From Lophium mytilinum (taxonomy: Eukaryota > Ascomycota > Dothideomycetes > Mytilinidiales > Mytilinidiaceae): 64,000 nucleotides of DNA. The stretch lies in NCBI GenBank assembly GCA_010093605.1, contig MU004186.1, forward strand, positions 1,902,616-1,966,615, written 5' to 3'. Position 1 is the stretch's first letter, and each line of letters starts with the position of its first letter. The position numbers were made by a program, and so were the translations under genes. The notes under the pieces are model-generated. The model searched no databases. It worked only from the letters and a program-made list of their open reading frames with translations, and was not told the DNA's origin. Of the stretch, positions 13,110 through 28,339 are shown piece by piece.

Positions 13110-13330
13110 AGAAGGCTTTAAATAGTAGGACGTTAATAATATTATTAACTTATAAATTAATAAGGCTATAATTAATTCTACTATAGGTAAGAAGGGCCTT
13201 CTATAATATAAAATCTAATATACCGGTTACCCTAACTAGAATACTAAACCTAAGTAGGAATTATATAAAAGCACGTTTAACTACCGCGATATTATAATAG
13301 ATTACTATTATTAATACCCTTACGCTGCTG
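13110..13330 (+). pseudogene. Gypsy chromodomain (degraded)
   Basis: The broken translation gives a DVNNIINL start, a KKGLL-YKI- core and YTGYPN-NT, the pattern of a chromodomain (E-V-E-x-I...Y-x-V-K-W-x-G-Y-x-x-x-x-x-T-W-E-P) with Trp and Gln codons turned into stops. It directly follows the integrase C-terminus, as in chromoviruses, where it directs integration to heterochromatin. Confidence 0.78.
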
Positions 13331-13758
13331 GCCCTTATAAGTCCTTTAAGAAACCTAAGTACTAGAAACCCCTACTAGCTATAATTATATTAAGACTATA
13401 GAAGTAGACGCTTAAACTAGATATTACTAAAGCTAACTAGCGCTAGCTAGCTAAGTAATTACTAACCCCGTTAAAAGATGCTAACCTAGTAGACTACTAG
13501 GTAATAGGTAATATAAAGGTTTATAAGTTTAACTTCTATACTAATTTATATTACGCCTACACGGCACCTATAGTTTATAATACTATATAAACTATAGCTT
13601 ATAATACTAAATAAAAAGACTAAAGGGTTATAGAGGATTATAGCTAGACTATATAATTAATAGAAGGACTAATTAGAAAGAAGTACTTGCGCATAGTAAG
13701 TATAAAATAGAAAGACTAAAGTATAATACTAGAAGGAGCTCTTTATATAGTTCCTTTT

Positions 13759-13771
13759 AGAGGGGGGGTAG
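13759..13771 (+). other. Gypsy polypurine tract
   Basis: AGAGGGGGGGTAG directly precedes the right LTR at 13772, the place and composition of the plus-strand primer. Its survival intact fits RIP sparing G-runs that lack CA/TG. Confidence 0.85.
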
Positions 13772-13991
13772 TATTATAGCTATAATATAACCTCTATTAT
13801 AATATATTTCTAATATATATAATAGCGTTATATGCCCTCTAGTATATAATTACTGTTATATAACTAGGCTTAGCGCCAGCCTCGCCTACCTCTTAGCCGG
13901 CGCTCCGCGCCCTTCTCTCTCTCTTATAGCTACTTTATCTATATATACTAATATTAGGTCTTCTCTTATAATCCGCTATTATACTATAATA
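13772..13991 (+). repeat. Gypsy 3' LTR
   Basis: 220 bases, partner of 5777-5996, followed by the CTAGA duplication at 13992-13996. It is somewhat less RIP-mutated than the 5' copy (it keeps CC, CG and CCGG where the other has TT, TG and CTAG). Confidence 0.92.
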
Positions 13992-14625
13992 CTAGAGATA
14001 GTTAAGAAGACTCTAATTATAGTTAGAAGTAGGCTTATAATTAGGTAAAATATTAAGAGAGAAAGAAAGAGCTAGTACTAGAGGAGTTAATATAGCTATA
14101 GTAAAGAAGGTAGAAATAATTAGTATAGCTAGAGAGTTATCTAGAAGGTCTAGAAGGCTATTAGAAATAGTAGGGCTTAGAGAAGTAGGTAATAGTAGCG
14201 GAAAATTATCTAAAGTAGGCTAAAAAGAGAAGTAAAAAAACTCTTAAGAAGTCTATATTAGAGAGCTTAGTAGTACTAATATTTTAGTATACTTTTTATT
14301 AAGATTAGTTAAGAATTAAAAGAGTTATAATTTTTTAAAAGTTAGAAAAATTTAACTTAGTAGTTTTAGGTACTAAATTTAAATTCTAGTATAACTTTAA
14401 GAATTTAGAGAAGTAGAAATTATTAAGTAGTAGAAGTTCTAATATACCTAGCACTTAGTTATTAATAGGTAGTATCTTAGTATACTTAGTAGAAATTTTC
14501 TTAATAAAAATTTATATATAGAAAATATAATTCTAAGACTAATTTTTAGTAGCTTAGTATAAATTATATAGAAAAGTTAAATATTACTCTAATTAGGCTA
14601 AGAATTTAAATGTGCGTAGCTAGAG
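13992..14625. other. Unassigned Copia-internal segment, part 2
   Basis: Continuation of 4722-5776 on the far side of the Gypsy insertion (13992-13996 is the duplicated target). No known domain. Plus frames continue across the joined site with only TAA/TAG stops, but so do minus frames, so the strand is unresolved. Confidence 0.5.
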
Positions 14626-14640
14626 TATTAACTTTCCCCC
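14624..14640 (-). other. Candidate Copia polypurine tract at the end of pol
   Basis: On minus the bases read AGATAAGGGGGAAAGT, right after the last RNase H residues. This is the usual composition and place of a Copia polypurine tract, but the LTR does not follow it; the 3' LTR starts about 1.7 kb further on (Gypsy not counted). Confidence 0.5.
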
Positions 14641-15080
14641 TTATCTAGAAAGAAAGTTTATTTAAGTTCTAGAGCTTATCTAAAGAGTAAGAAATAGTTC
14701 TTTAGAAGTGCCTTTATAAGGCTATTAGCTATCTATTAGTTAGTTAGAATAAATTTAAGGTCTATAGTATTATTAGTAACTTTTTCCTAAATATAGTAGT
14801 ATTAGATAGTAATATACTTTAATCTAGAGTAGAACTGCGGGTTCTTTACTAGTATAATAGCTTCTTAGTTATTACTATAGATAATAGTAGCCGCTAAAAC
14901 TTCTTCTATAGCTAGTAATTTTTAGAGAAGAGAGCGTAGCTATATAGCTTTCTTAGTAGCTTAAGTTTCTTCTATATATTCTACTTTATATAAAGAAAGA
15001 GTAATAATAGTTTACTATTTAGATAACTAACTAATAACTCTACTTCTAATACTAAAAATATATCTAGCTATAGACTAATA
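14640..15080 (-). pseudogene. Copia RNase H (degraded)
   Basis: Minus translation shows KVEYIEET-ATKKAI-LRSLL (the Copia AEYxAxxxAxKEAxWLRxLL block), then VKNPQFYSRLKYITI (usually KNPxxHxRTKHIDI), DLKFILTN, and SLIKALLKNYF, the usual DxLTKAL pol ending. Acidic residues of the active site are not recoverable. Confidence 0.9.
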
Positions 15081-15349
15081 TATAGCTTAATTACTAGCCT
15101 AATTAGAATTAGTATATTTAATAAGTAGCTAAAGTAGTCCCTTATATATAAGCTTAAGATTAAGAGTTCCTCTTAGATAGTATATAATATATTTTACAGC
15201 TTTAATATATACTATAGTAGGGTTTATAAGGTATTAGCTATATATAGATACTAAAAATATAATATTAAATTAAGTTCTAAGTATAGTATATATAAGAGAG
15301 CTAATTACTTTTATATACTAGAATTAATTAGCTTCTAATATAGTATAGC

Positions 15350-16020
15350 CGTCCTTAGCTAGATCTATATTACTAGTTTCTATTAGAGTAGCTATAGGCT
15401 TTCTATTAGTAAGGTTAAATTTCTAAAGGACTTTAGAGAGGTACCCCCTTTAGCTAAGTACTAAGCTATAATTCTATTAGTTATATATAATTAATATGCC
15501 TAGGTAGTAGCTATATACGCCTAGATCTAATATTTTAAAGCGCTTACTAAGAGCATTTTTAATAATCTTAATATTAGATTTAGATAGACCTATAATAAGT
15601 AGATTATTAATATATACTATAATAAAGTTATAACCCTTTAAAAAGACTTTTAAGTTAGAATCTAGTAGAGAGAAGCCTAAGCCTTTAAGAAAAGTAGTAA
15701 GTATATAATACTAGATTCTAGGTAATTATTTTAATCTATAGAGAGCTTTCTTTAGGTAGTAGACTTTATATATATTATCTTCTATACTATAGAGTTACTT
15801 AATATAGATTTCTTCTTTAATATTACTATATAAGAAGGCGGTTTTAATATCTATTTACTTAATTTCTAGGTCTAGGGTAGCGGCTATTATAAAGATTATT
15901 TTATAGCTTATAGGTTTAACTATAGAAGTAAAGGTTTTATTATAATTTATACCTTCTTTTTACTTAAATCCGTAGATAATCTATTAGGCTTTATATTATA
16001 TAACTTTACTATTAGGTCTA
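15350..16020 (-). pseudogene. Copia reverse transcriptase (degraded)
   Basis: Minus translation contains NKTFTSIVKPISYKIIF, LDLEIK-IDIKTAFLYSNI, KKALYRLK and FIIVYINNLLIIG in order, matching the Copia blocks up to the YVDD box. The box at about 15,604-15,618 reads YINN, both Asp changed to Asn by G-to-A. Confidence 0.93.
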
Positions 16021-16949
16021 CGCTTAAGTTTATATACCTATTTACTATAGAGAATTTATTAGTATAGTAGAGTATTAACTAGATTCTAGGTACTATTAGT
16101 AATTAGTAATACTATTTCTTTTTCTATAGCCTTCTTCTATTCTTACTATATAGAGTTAGACTATATCTAGCTAATTATTTTTAGTTTAAATAGTTCTTCT
16201 ATAGCTATACTAATAAGTATAAAGAGCCTATATAGGTTTTATAGTACGTTCTTAGTCTATAAACCTTTATTTTTATAGTTTAAGATATATAGTACTAGAT
16301 AGTTTAAAAGAACTTTAGCTAGTAGCTTATAGAGAATATCTAAGATAAAGATTCTAAATAGTTCTATTATAGATTTAACTAGGTTTCTAGGCCTATAATA
16401 GTCTAGCTTACGTTTAATTATAGAATTTAGCTAGAGAGGTAGCTACCTAGGCGCTTACCTAGGTAGCTACTATAGTAGTGCGGCCGGCCTTAGTTATAGA
16501 GGTGCCTACCTTAGTTATAGAGGCGCCTATTTAGGTAGTAGCTATAGAGGTAGTTATATAGGTACTTATTTTCTAGGCTAAGGTAAAGATCTTACTTCTA
16601 GGCTTAGTAGTTAGCTATAGTTAGGTTAAATAGTTAATTTAGAGCCTTAATAATTAGAGTTATTTATATTATTTTAGTTAACTAATATATTATAGAGGGA
16701 ATCTAGTAAGTATTCTCTAGCTAGTAACTAGTACTATATAGTAGGCCGTCTTTTTACTTTAGAAGGTATAATAGTAAGTATTATATCTTTCTCTATTAGT
16801 TTAGTAGAAGGTTTAAGTTCTTCTATATTACTTATTAGTAATTAAGCGCGTTTTTATTATTTAGATAGTAGAGGAACTATATAAGATTCCCCCCCTTCTT
16901 CTATTATTTAATTATCTAGAAAGGTAATATATAGTAGATATTCTATAAA

Positions 16950-17800
16950 GATAATATTTTTTACTATAATAATATAGTTATTTTAGTTTAGTAGGTAGTA
17001 GTTTTATTCTCTAGAATATTCTACTAAAATATAGTTCTTTAAGCGGGAAAATTCTAATTTCTTTTACTTAGCTTCTACTTTAAGAATATAGCATCTACTA
17101 CCTATTACTTATAACTAGTTAAGATAAGAAATATTACCTATCTATACTTTATAAGAAGTAGTAGATATTACTAAGCTAGAGCTTTAATTTCTAATTATAA
17201 CAGCAGCTTATAATACCTTAGGCTAGTATATTTTTAAAAGGCTAGATTATATAAGTATAGAGTTTATTTTACTAAGTAGTATATAGTTAATTACTTTAGC
17301 TATACTATTTAACTAATACTAGTCTTATCTAGTTATTTTAAGAAGAATACCTCTATCTTTATAGAAGTTCTAAACTAGTCTAGATATATTTTTACTAGCT
17401 TAATCTATTTATATCTAATAAATCCGCCGTTTATAGGTTTTATATATATTAGCTAGAAGCTTTAAGTAGAAGAAAAATTCGCTTCTTATTCTTAGTAGCT
17501 ATACCTAGAGTATCTAGGTTTTATTATAGATAAAGGTAACCTAATACCTATATCTATTATATACTATTTTAAAGGGTCTAGATATATTAGTATAGATAAA
17601 TTTAAGAGGGAATTCTTCTTATTTATTATACTAATTATAAGGTTCTACTTTTATTCTTTCTTAGATATATAGTTTATATAAGTATTCTTTTAGTACTAGT
17701 TTTATTCTAGTAGATATTATTTTTAGTTTCTAGATTACTTAATTACCTAGGTAGCCTAACTATTTATACTAGATTTAATTATTTTAATTACTAATTTAGT
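16950..17800 (-). pseudogene. Copia integrase (degraded)
   Basis: Minus translation gives FIRYK-IKLVK, an IAKVINYILLSKINSIL block near 17,290 (usually IAERxNRTLxxxxRxxL) and an AVIIRN block near 17,190, followed further on by LEFSRLKERAI-like text. It lies upstream of the reverse transcriptase, the Copia order. Confidence 0.75.
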
Positions 17801-17879
17801 ATATAGCTATACTAATCTATATTAGCTATTAAAGGTTTAGAATATAGACTCTATTATATTTAGGTACTAGAAAAGTATT

Positions 17880-18260
17880 ATCTTTTTAGGTAATATTAGC
17901 CCTATTAGAATTAAAAGAGACACTAGTTTTAATCTAAAGGAGCTAGAAGATAGAAACTAGATTATATTCTAGTATTAGAATATAGAGAGTATCTTTAAGA
18001 AGTAATACTATCTTCTTTTTATTACTATAGTATTTAAGCCTAATAGTTCTAATAGATTTAGGTTAGAGGTAAGATTCTCTAATACCCTTAAGACCTAGTT
18101 CTAAATAGCTGCATAGTATAGATAGTATAAATATATTATAGAAGCTAGAGTAGTATATAGAATAATCTATATCTAGTAGCTAGATATTTTATAGACTAGT
18201 AGTAGATTCTTTTACTATAGTTATAATATATAAAATCCCTTCTAGAAATTAGAAAGCTAG
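17880..18260 (-). pseudogene. Copia protease and GAG-pre-integrase region (degraded)
   Basis: Near 18,160 minus reads LLDIDYSIYYSSF, the RIP form of the Copia W-x-L-D-S-G-x-S-x-H motif; about 80 residues later, LLLKDTLYILILEYNLVSI matches the L-x-D-x-L-Y-V-P...N-L-x-S-V block that precedes integrase. Confidence 0.75.
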
Positions 18261-18377
18261 AGTAGTAGTATAAGCAGTTCTATTATTATTCTTAGCCTTT
18301 TTATTACTAGAGGATCTATCTTTATTCTATTATTATTTCCGGGTTTTAAATGTAAGGCGTTATTTTAGATATAGCTT

Positions 18378-18425
18378 AAAATAGTTTTCTATAGTATAAT
18401 ATATCTTACTATAGTAGAAGTATTT
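18378..18425 (-). pseudogene. Copia gag zinc knuckle with Cys-to-Tyr changes
   Basis: Minus reads KYFYYSKIYYTIENYF. The spacing is that of a CCHC knuckle (C-x2-C-x4-H-x4-C), and each Cys, the Gly and the His position holds a residue reachable by one C-to-T or G-to-A change (Cys to Tyr, Gly to Ser, His to Tyr). The rest of gag should extend to the right, up to about 20,190, but no further motif is readable. Confidence 0.75.
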
Positions 18426-20197
18426 CTTAAAGTTAGTTTTCTTATATCTTTTAGGTGCTCTAGCACTCTTTAAATAGAATTTAGCAGCTACTATAGCTAT
18501 ATTATTACTCTTATAGTTCTTTTAAAGTTTCTCTTTATAGACGGCGGCTTAGATAGTAGTTCTAAAAGTAACTAGTTCTTCTAGAATAATACTATTTTTA
18601 TCTTAGAGTAGGATAAGTATTTATTTTTAGCTAAACGCTATTTTAAATATGCGCTAGCTAGGCCTAAGTCCCTTAAGAAATTATATTAAAAGATAGACCT
18701 TATCTTGCGTAAAGTATAGGTCTAATATATATATTTTAGTAAATACTTCTTATAGTTTCTCTATATAGTTCTTAATTTCTTTATAGTTAGTAAAAGTAAT
18801 AGTAGTAAACTTCTTTCTAAGTAATATAAATTCCGCGCTTCTAGTAGGGCGGAAGTAGTAGTTAAGTATTACTAGAATATTATAGGCGGTATTAACTCTA
18901 GTAATTTTATTTTATATATTAGTTCTATATTAGTTCTAGATTAAAAAGTATACTTTTTTTTATTTATCTTTCTATATATCTAGTAAGGGCTAGAAAGTAA
19001 TTATTACTTATTTAAGATTCTCTTTAAAGAGTTATAACTTATTTATATATACTATTTATTATACTACTATTAGATTTATACCTAATTCTACTAGAGGGTT
19101 TACTCTTATTACTAATGCCGGTCTATACTAGTAGCGGTATAGTAGAGACCTATAACTATTTATTATAATCTAGTTATAGATTTTCTTTTTCTATATATTC
19201 TATCTATTAGAAGACTCTAGCTTCTTAATTCTATTTACTCTAGCTATAGCTATAATACTATCTTTAGTAGATATAGTAGAGAGATAGAAAGAGTATATAG
19301 CTTATAGTAGAGTTAAAAGAAATTTAAAGAATAGATATAGATAGGTTAGAAACTAGTAACTAGTTTATTAGTAATAGAGGTAATTATAGTAGAGAAAAAG
19401 ATATAGGCGTATTAATAGCTAATCTAGTAGATAAAGGGGTTTTAATAGAGAGCCTCTAAATATTAGTACTACTAGTAGTAGAGAGAAAGTTAGTAGTTAT
19501 ATAGCCTTTAAAGATAACTTTATCTAGTCTCTTTTTATAGATATAGTTAGTATTATTAATATTATCTTTAAGAAAAAGAGTATTATAGTTATTAAAGATT
19601 TTAGATAATCTAGAAAATTAAGTTTAATTAAGTATTTAATAGATATAAGTATAAGTAGGTTTAAGAGAACGCTTATATAGATTATATCTTATCTAAGAAG
19701 TAAATAACTTAAAAGTAGATTACTAAAGAGTTAATATCTTTATATTAAGAAAGAAAGGTTACCTTTTTAATACTTTATTACTAAGTAAGCGGCTAGTAAT
19801 ATAAGTAGAGAGTTAAAAGCGGCTTATATACTAATTTAGAATTAATATTATAAAAGTAGATATAGTTTCTTCTAGAGTTACTAGTTTCTACTAGTATTAA
19901 TAGTAAAACTATCTCTTTACCTAATTTTTAATTTTAAAATAAGGTAGCTAGAAGGTAGTTAGGTTCTAACTACCTTCTTTTTTCTAGTTTAGATTTTAGT
20001 ATAGAGCTAGAAGAATCTAAATAAAACTTATTAGTAATTAAAGTAGTTAGTAGCTTAAAGCTAGCCTAGCCTTCTATTTATTTCTATCTAAAAGGGGGCT
20101 GCGCAGTAGAGATAAATATTATTTATTATTTTACCCCTTTAATAAGGTTTTAGTAAAGCGGGTTTTTAGTATATTAGATAGTACTTAGCTTATTATA

Positions 20198-20214
20198 AAC
20201 CTGGGCTTATAACC
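20198..20214 (-). other. Copia primer-binding site, half-tRNA-iMet type
   Basis: Directly inside the 5' LTR, minus reads GGTTATAAGCCCAGGTT. One G-to-A apart, GGTTATGAGCCCA is complementary to the anticodon stem-loop of initiator tRNA-Met (TGGGCTCATAACC), the internal-half primer used by Drosophila copia and several fungal Copia elements. It fixes the element's orientation independently of the coding motifs. Confidence 0.75.
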
Positions 20215-20344
20215 TCTTAAAAGGAATACTAAGTTAATTAATTAACCTAGGTAGAGGGGGAATAGGGCTATCTATATATCTAACCCTAAGCCTAATTTCT
20301 CTTATATTGGAATACTAGTCAGCCTAAGCTAACTACTTCCAACA
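20215..20344 (-). repeat. Copia LTR, right copy (5' LTR of the minus-strand element)
   Basis: Partner of 4592-4721, outer end CTTCCAACA, followed by ACTTG at 20345-20349. The inner end (TCTTAAAAGG) carries one transversion and one RIP-type change relative to TGTTGAAAGG. Confidence 0.9.
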
Positions 20345-20722
20345 ACTTGCATATCTTCCAACAGAGACTCAACCGCCGTGCAGGCGAAGATTATTTAGTG
20401 TTCGCCCACGCACTTCCAGGCCCCTATACCAAGCCATTGGTAACCCAGTTGGTAATTTGGGCCAATGACTTGGTGTCCAGCACTCGGTTTTCGAAACCGA
20501 ACACTACAATGCAGCATTGCCAAGCAAGATTCGCTTAACCATACCCTTCTCATAACCACGGGCGGCTAGGTACCCTGCAAGAGGCGTACCGATCTATATC
20601 AGTATCTGGAGGCAGTACATTTAAAAAGTTCCTTAAAGCAGAGCTTCTCGTCGAGGTAGACGGTAGTTCTGTCCTACAGGCGAGCACCACGACTCTACAT
20701 CATAGAGTAATCCGACATCGCC
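20345..20722. other. Intergenic right flank of the transposon block
   Basis: Base composition returns to normal immediately after the duplication ACTTG at 20345-20349. A perfect inverted repeat, CGGTTTTCGAAACCG, lies near 20,484-20,498. It should contain the promoter of the GRF gene. No gene seen. Confidence 0.55.
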
Positions 20723-21292
20723 ATGGGTTTCGGTAGACTATTCCACCGTTCAAGCAAAAGCAAAGCAGGTAGCAACACTCCCTTGTTCATCATGCGTATG
20801 CCGATCAAAACTGACCACCATCCAGCCACCTCCCTAATCACCGCTCCTCCAGCCTCGCCCCCACCGACCAGTAACTACGCAGCCCCCACGCCAGCCCCAA
20901 TTCCCACTCCACCGCCCGCGCGACCATCACCAAACGCCGGCCTATGCTGGCGCTGCTCCTCGCCCAACCGGATCGGCACTTCGCGGATGGACCCCGACAA
21001 CCCCAACAGCCGCCGCCCGTACCGCAAATGCTCAAATCGGGACTGCGACAGCTTCAACGGGTTCGCCGACCAGCGCGGCGTCCATCCGGATCACATGCCT
21101 TGCGATTGCGGCGTACCATCTAGAGTGGTGGCGAAGAAGAACCGGAATGAGTGGGGAAAGAGAGAGTTGTTCTACACGTGCGCGAATGGGACTTGTGATA
21201 CGCATTTGGGCGATGTTAGGGGGCAGAGTAGGAGGGTACTGGAGTTTACTGATGATCAGATCGATCAGATGGTGAGGCGGGGACAGGTTTAG
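20723..21292 (+). CDS. GRF-type zinc-finger protein with two Cys4 units
   Basis: Single-exon gene of 189 residues. The first 70 residues are basic, then Pro-rich and presumably disordered. Two consecutive Cys4 units follow: Cys75, 78, 103, 108 and Cys127, 129, 153, 158. The second (CDCGVPSRVV...ELFYTCANGTCD) matches the GRF zinc finger (C-x-C-G...F-Y-x-C...C), named after conserved Gly-Arg-Phe, found in DNA-processing enzymes such as Neil3, Top3alpha and APE2 where it binds single-stranded DNA. The first (CWRCSSPNRIG...YRKCSNRDCDSF) is a looser copy. There is no catalytic domain, so a nucleic-acid-binding adaptor is the most that can be inferred. Small GRF-only proteins are common and uncharacterised in filamentous ascomycetes. 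Convergent with the Ubp12-like gene. Confidence 0.82.
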   Translation: MGFGRLFHRSSKSKAGSNTPLFIMRMPIKTDHHPATSLITAPPASPPPTSNYAAPTPAPIPTPPPARPSPNAGLCWRCSSPNRIGTSRMDPDNPNSRRPYRKCSNRDCDSFNGFADQRGVHPDHMPCDCGVPSRVVAKKNRNEWGKRELFYTCANGTCDTHLGDVRGQSRRVLEFTDDQIDQMVRRGQV

Positions 21293-22024
21293 GGGACATG
21301 TACTGCGAATATGTCTTTGTTTTCTTGAGTAGTAAGGAGGGAGGCGCGTTCTCTTTCCTAGGTCTCTTCTCTAGTCTTTTTCCTATATTTTTCCTGTCTC
21401 TATTCTATAATAGCTCGAGTTTCCTCGTTCCATAACGATCTCATGTCGCTCTATTCCAAACCACTTCGATGATGTTGATGTTGCTTGCGATGAAGAGAAT
21501 GGACGATGATCTTTTGCCTGACGTGGTTGATGTCATGGATAAACTAGTCATCGAGATTGAGGACATAAGAAACAGACGAAGAAGGCGAAGTAGAAGATAA
21601 AAAGCCAGAAAAGCGTAGTAGCACCAACCATTATCAATACACGCGAAAAGACTCTTCTCATGAGGTACCAACTATCATTCATGATCCCAGAACCTATGTA
21701 CGCCATTACCGATGCAAGCACTATTTACTACTAGCCCAACCCGCCAAAACCCATCAGTCATCTCATTCGTGCCATCTCAGCCCGCCACGTCCACCCTCCT
21801 CTCCAACCCACCCCAAGGACGCCGCGGCGCTGGCGAAGGATAATTCAGCTACCTCTACAAGCAACATAGCGGACACCCCGCTCGTTCTATCCACATCCCA
21901 ACGGGTAGCGAAAGCGCACCAGAACCAATGCATTTTAGGAAAGAAAAAGAACGTGAGAAGTGACAGAATACAGGCGAGAGGTCAGAAAGGAAGCCAATCC
22001 GAGTTCCAAACAAGCGCCGCTCCC
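21293..22024. other. Intergenic between convergent genes
   Basis: Should hold the two 3' untranslated regions of the GRF and Ubp12-like genes. T-rich near 21,360-21,410. Nothing else seen. Confidence 0.5.
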
Positions 22025-27506
<5,482 letters not shown>

Positions 27507-28339
27507 GCAGTAGGGTGAATGTGCGTGACTCCGTGCGGCGAGACAGCTGCAGCCTGCTTGACTGCTGGCGGACAGCTTGCTGCACTGTTTGCTTGCGCAT
27601 TTACAGCTTCACCAAGGCGACAGTGAGCGGCAAGACAAAGTCCGCCACCGCCACGTCCGGGCACAGTGTAATCTAGATAGCACGTATCGGGCACGCGTTT
27701 TCGCGTTTCGGGTGGACGTGGTTGGTACAGCCAATATTCACGTGTACCTCCCGGTGGTGCTGTATTTGGACCTCGCTAGAAAGCAACCTCAGGGCTCCGA
27801 ACCTACGTGCGCAGATGAGCTTCTCTGCGAGGGGTGAATAGTCTCTATAATATATGTTTGCAGCTTTTTGACATCCACATCAGCATTAGTTAGCATCAGT
27901 TGGAGTATCAGCATTAGCATCCAGCAGTATCAGATTGCCATCCAGCGGCACCAATAAGGTTGCCTAACAGGGAGCTAGAGGGGAGCAAATTGGGAATACG
28001 GCGATGTTCGTTTCTACATAGTCGCGAACGTGCTATGATAGTAGTGAAGAAGACGCGGAACAGATACAAGGCCCGAGACCCTGGTACTCTTCAGCACCTC
28101 GTCTCGTCAGCCGAGACATATCCCACGGCCATCCAAGTCCACCAATATGCGATGCAGCCATAGAGCGGCAATAGTGCTTAAGCACGGTAGGGCCCGGCCG
28201 CAGCCAGGATTGCTGGCAGAGAACTCCCACCTCACCGAAGACAGGAGCAGGCCTGTCTCCACCAAGATTCTGATAGTACAAGATATGAGCGAGTGCAAGA
28301 ACTGTAGTAAGAACTTATCCCTAGGCCAGTTAGCATGCA
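27507..28339. other. Intergenic with short imperfect repeats
   Basis: Upstream of the Ubp12-like gene and downstream of the retropepsin-like gene. Around 27,876-27,945 there are several imperfect copies of ATCAGCATTAG and CATCCAGCA. No gene seen. Confidence 0.5.

Larger units (their letters stand above)
5777..13991 (+). mobile_element. RIP-degraded Ty3/Gypsy chromovirus nested in the Copia element
   Basis: Bounded by 220-base LTRs with inverted ends TATTATAG/CTATAATA (RIP products of TG...CA ends) and a perfect CTAGA duplication, 8.2 kb in all. On plus, in the canonical Gypsy order: gag-like region (about 7,960-8,420), retropepsin (about 9,230-9,500), reverse transcriptase (about 10,150-10,900), RNase H (about 11,030-11,400), integrase core (about 12,190-12,780), chromodomain (about 13,110-13,330), polypurine tract, 3' LTR. 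Reverse transcriptase before integrase separates it from Copia, and the C-terminal chromodomain makes it a chromovirus. Stops fall mainly where Gln or Trp codons are expected. No active copy is possible from this sequence. Confidence 0.93.
4592..20344 (-). mobile_element. RIP-degraded Ty1/Copia LTR retrotransposon carrying a nested Gypsy element
   Basis: The two 130-base terminal repeats (offset 15,623) begin TGTTG and end CAACA in their best-preserved forms, and the insertion is flanked by ACTTG on both sides. Read on minus, the order is 5' LTR (20344-20215), primer site, gag with zinc knuckle (about 18,400), protease, integrase, reverse transcriptase, RNase H ending near 14,640, then unassigned sequence, then the 3' LTR. 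The Gypsy insertion at 5777-13991 splits that unassigned sequence. Without Gypsy and one duplication the element is about 7.5 kb, longer than a usual Copia of 5-6 kb. The whole block is extremely AT-rich with stops in every frame, so it is inactive. The LTRs differ at about 7 of 130 positions, all but one of them transitions. Confidence 0.92.

Noticed and set aside
20354-20362. Second copy of CTTCCAACA 10 bases past the Copia LTR end
   Set aside because: The 5-base duplication ACTTG and the offset of the two LTRs place the end at 20344; the second copy is most likely chance.
20480-20502. Palindrome CGGTTTTCGAAACCG resembling a tRNA T-arm
   Set aside because: No acceptor, D or anticodon arm fits around it.
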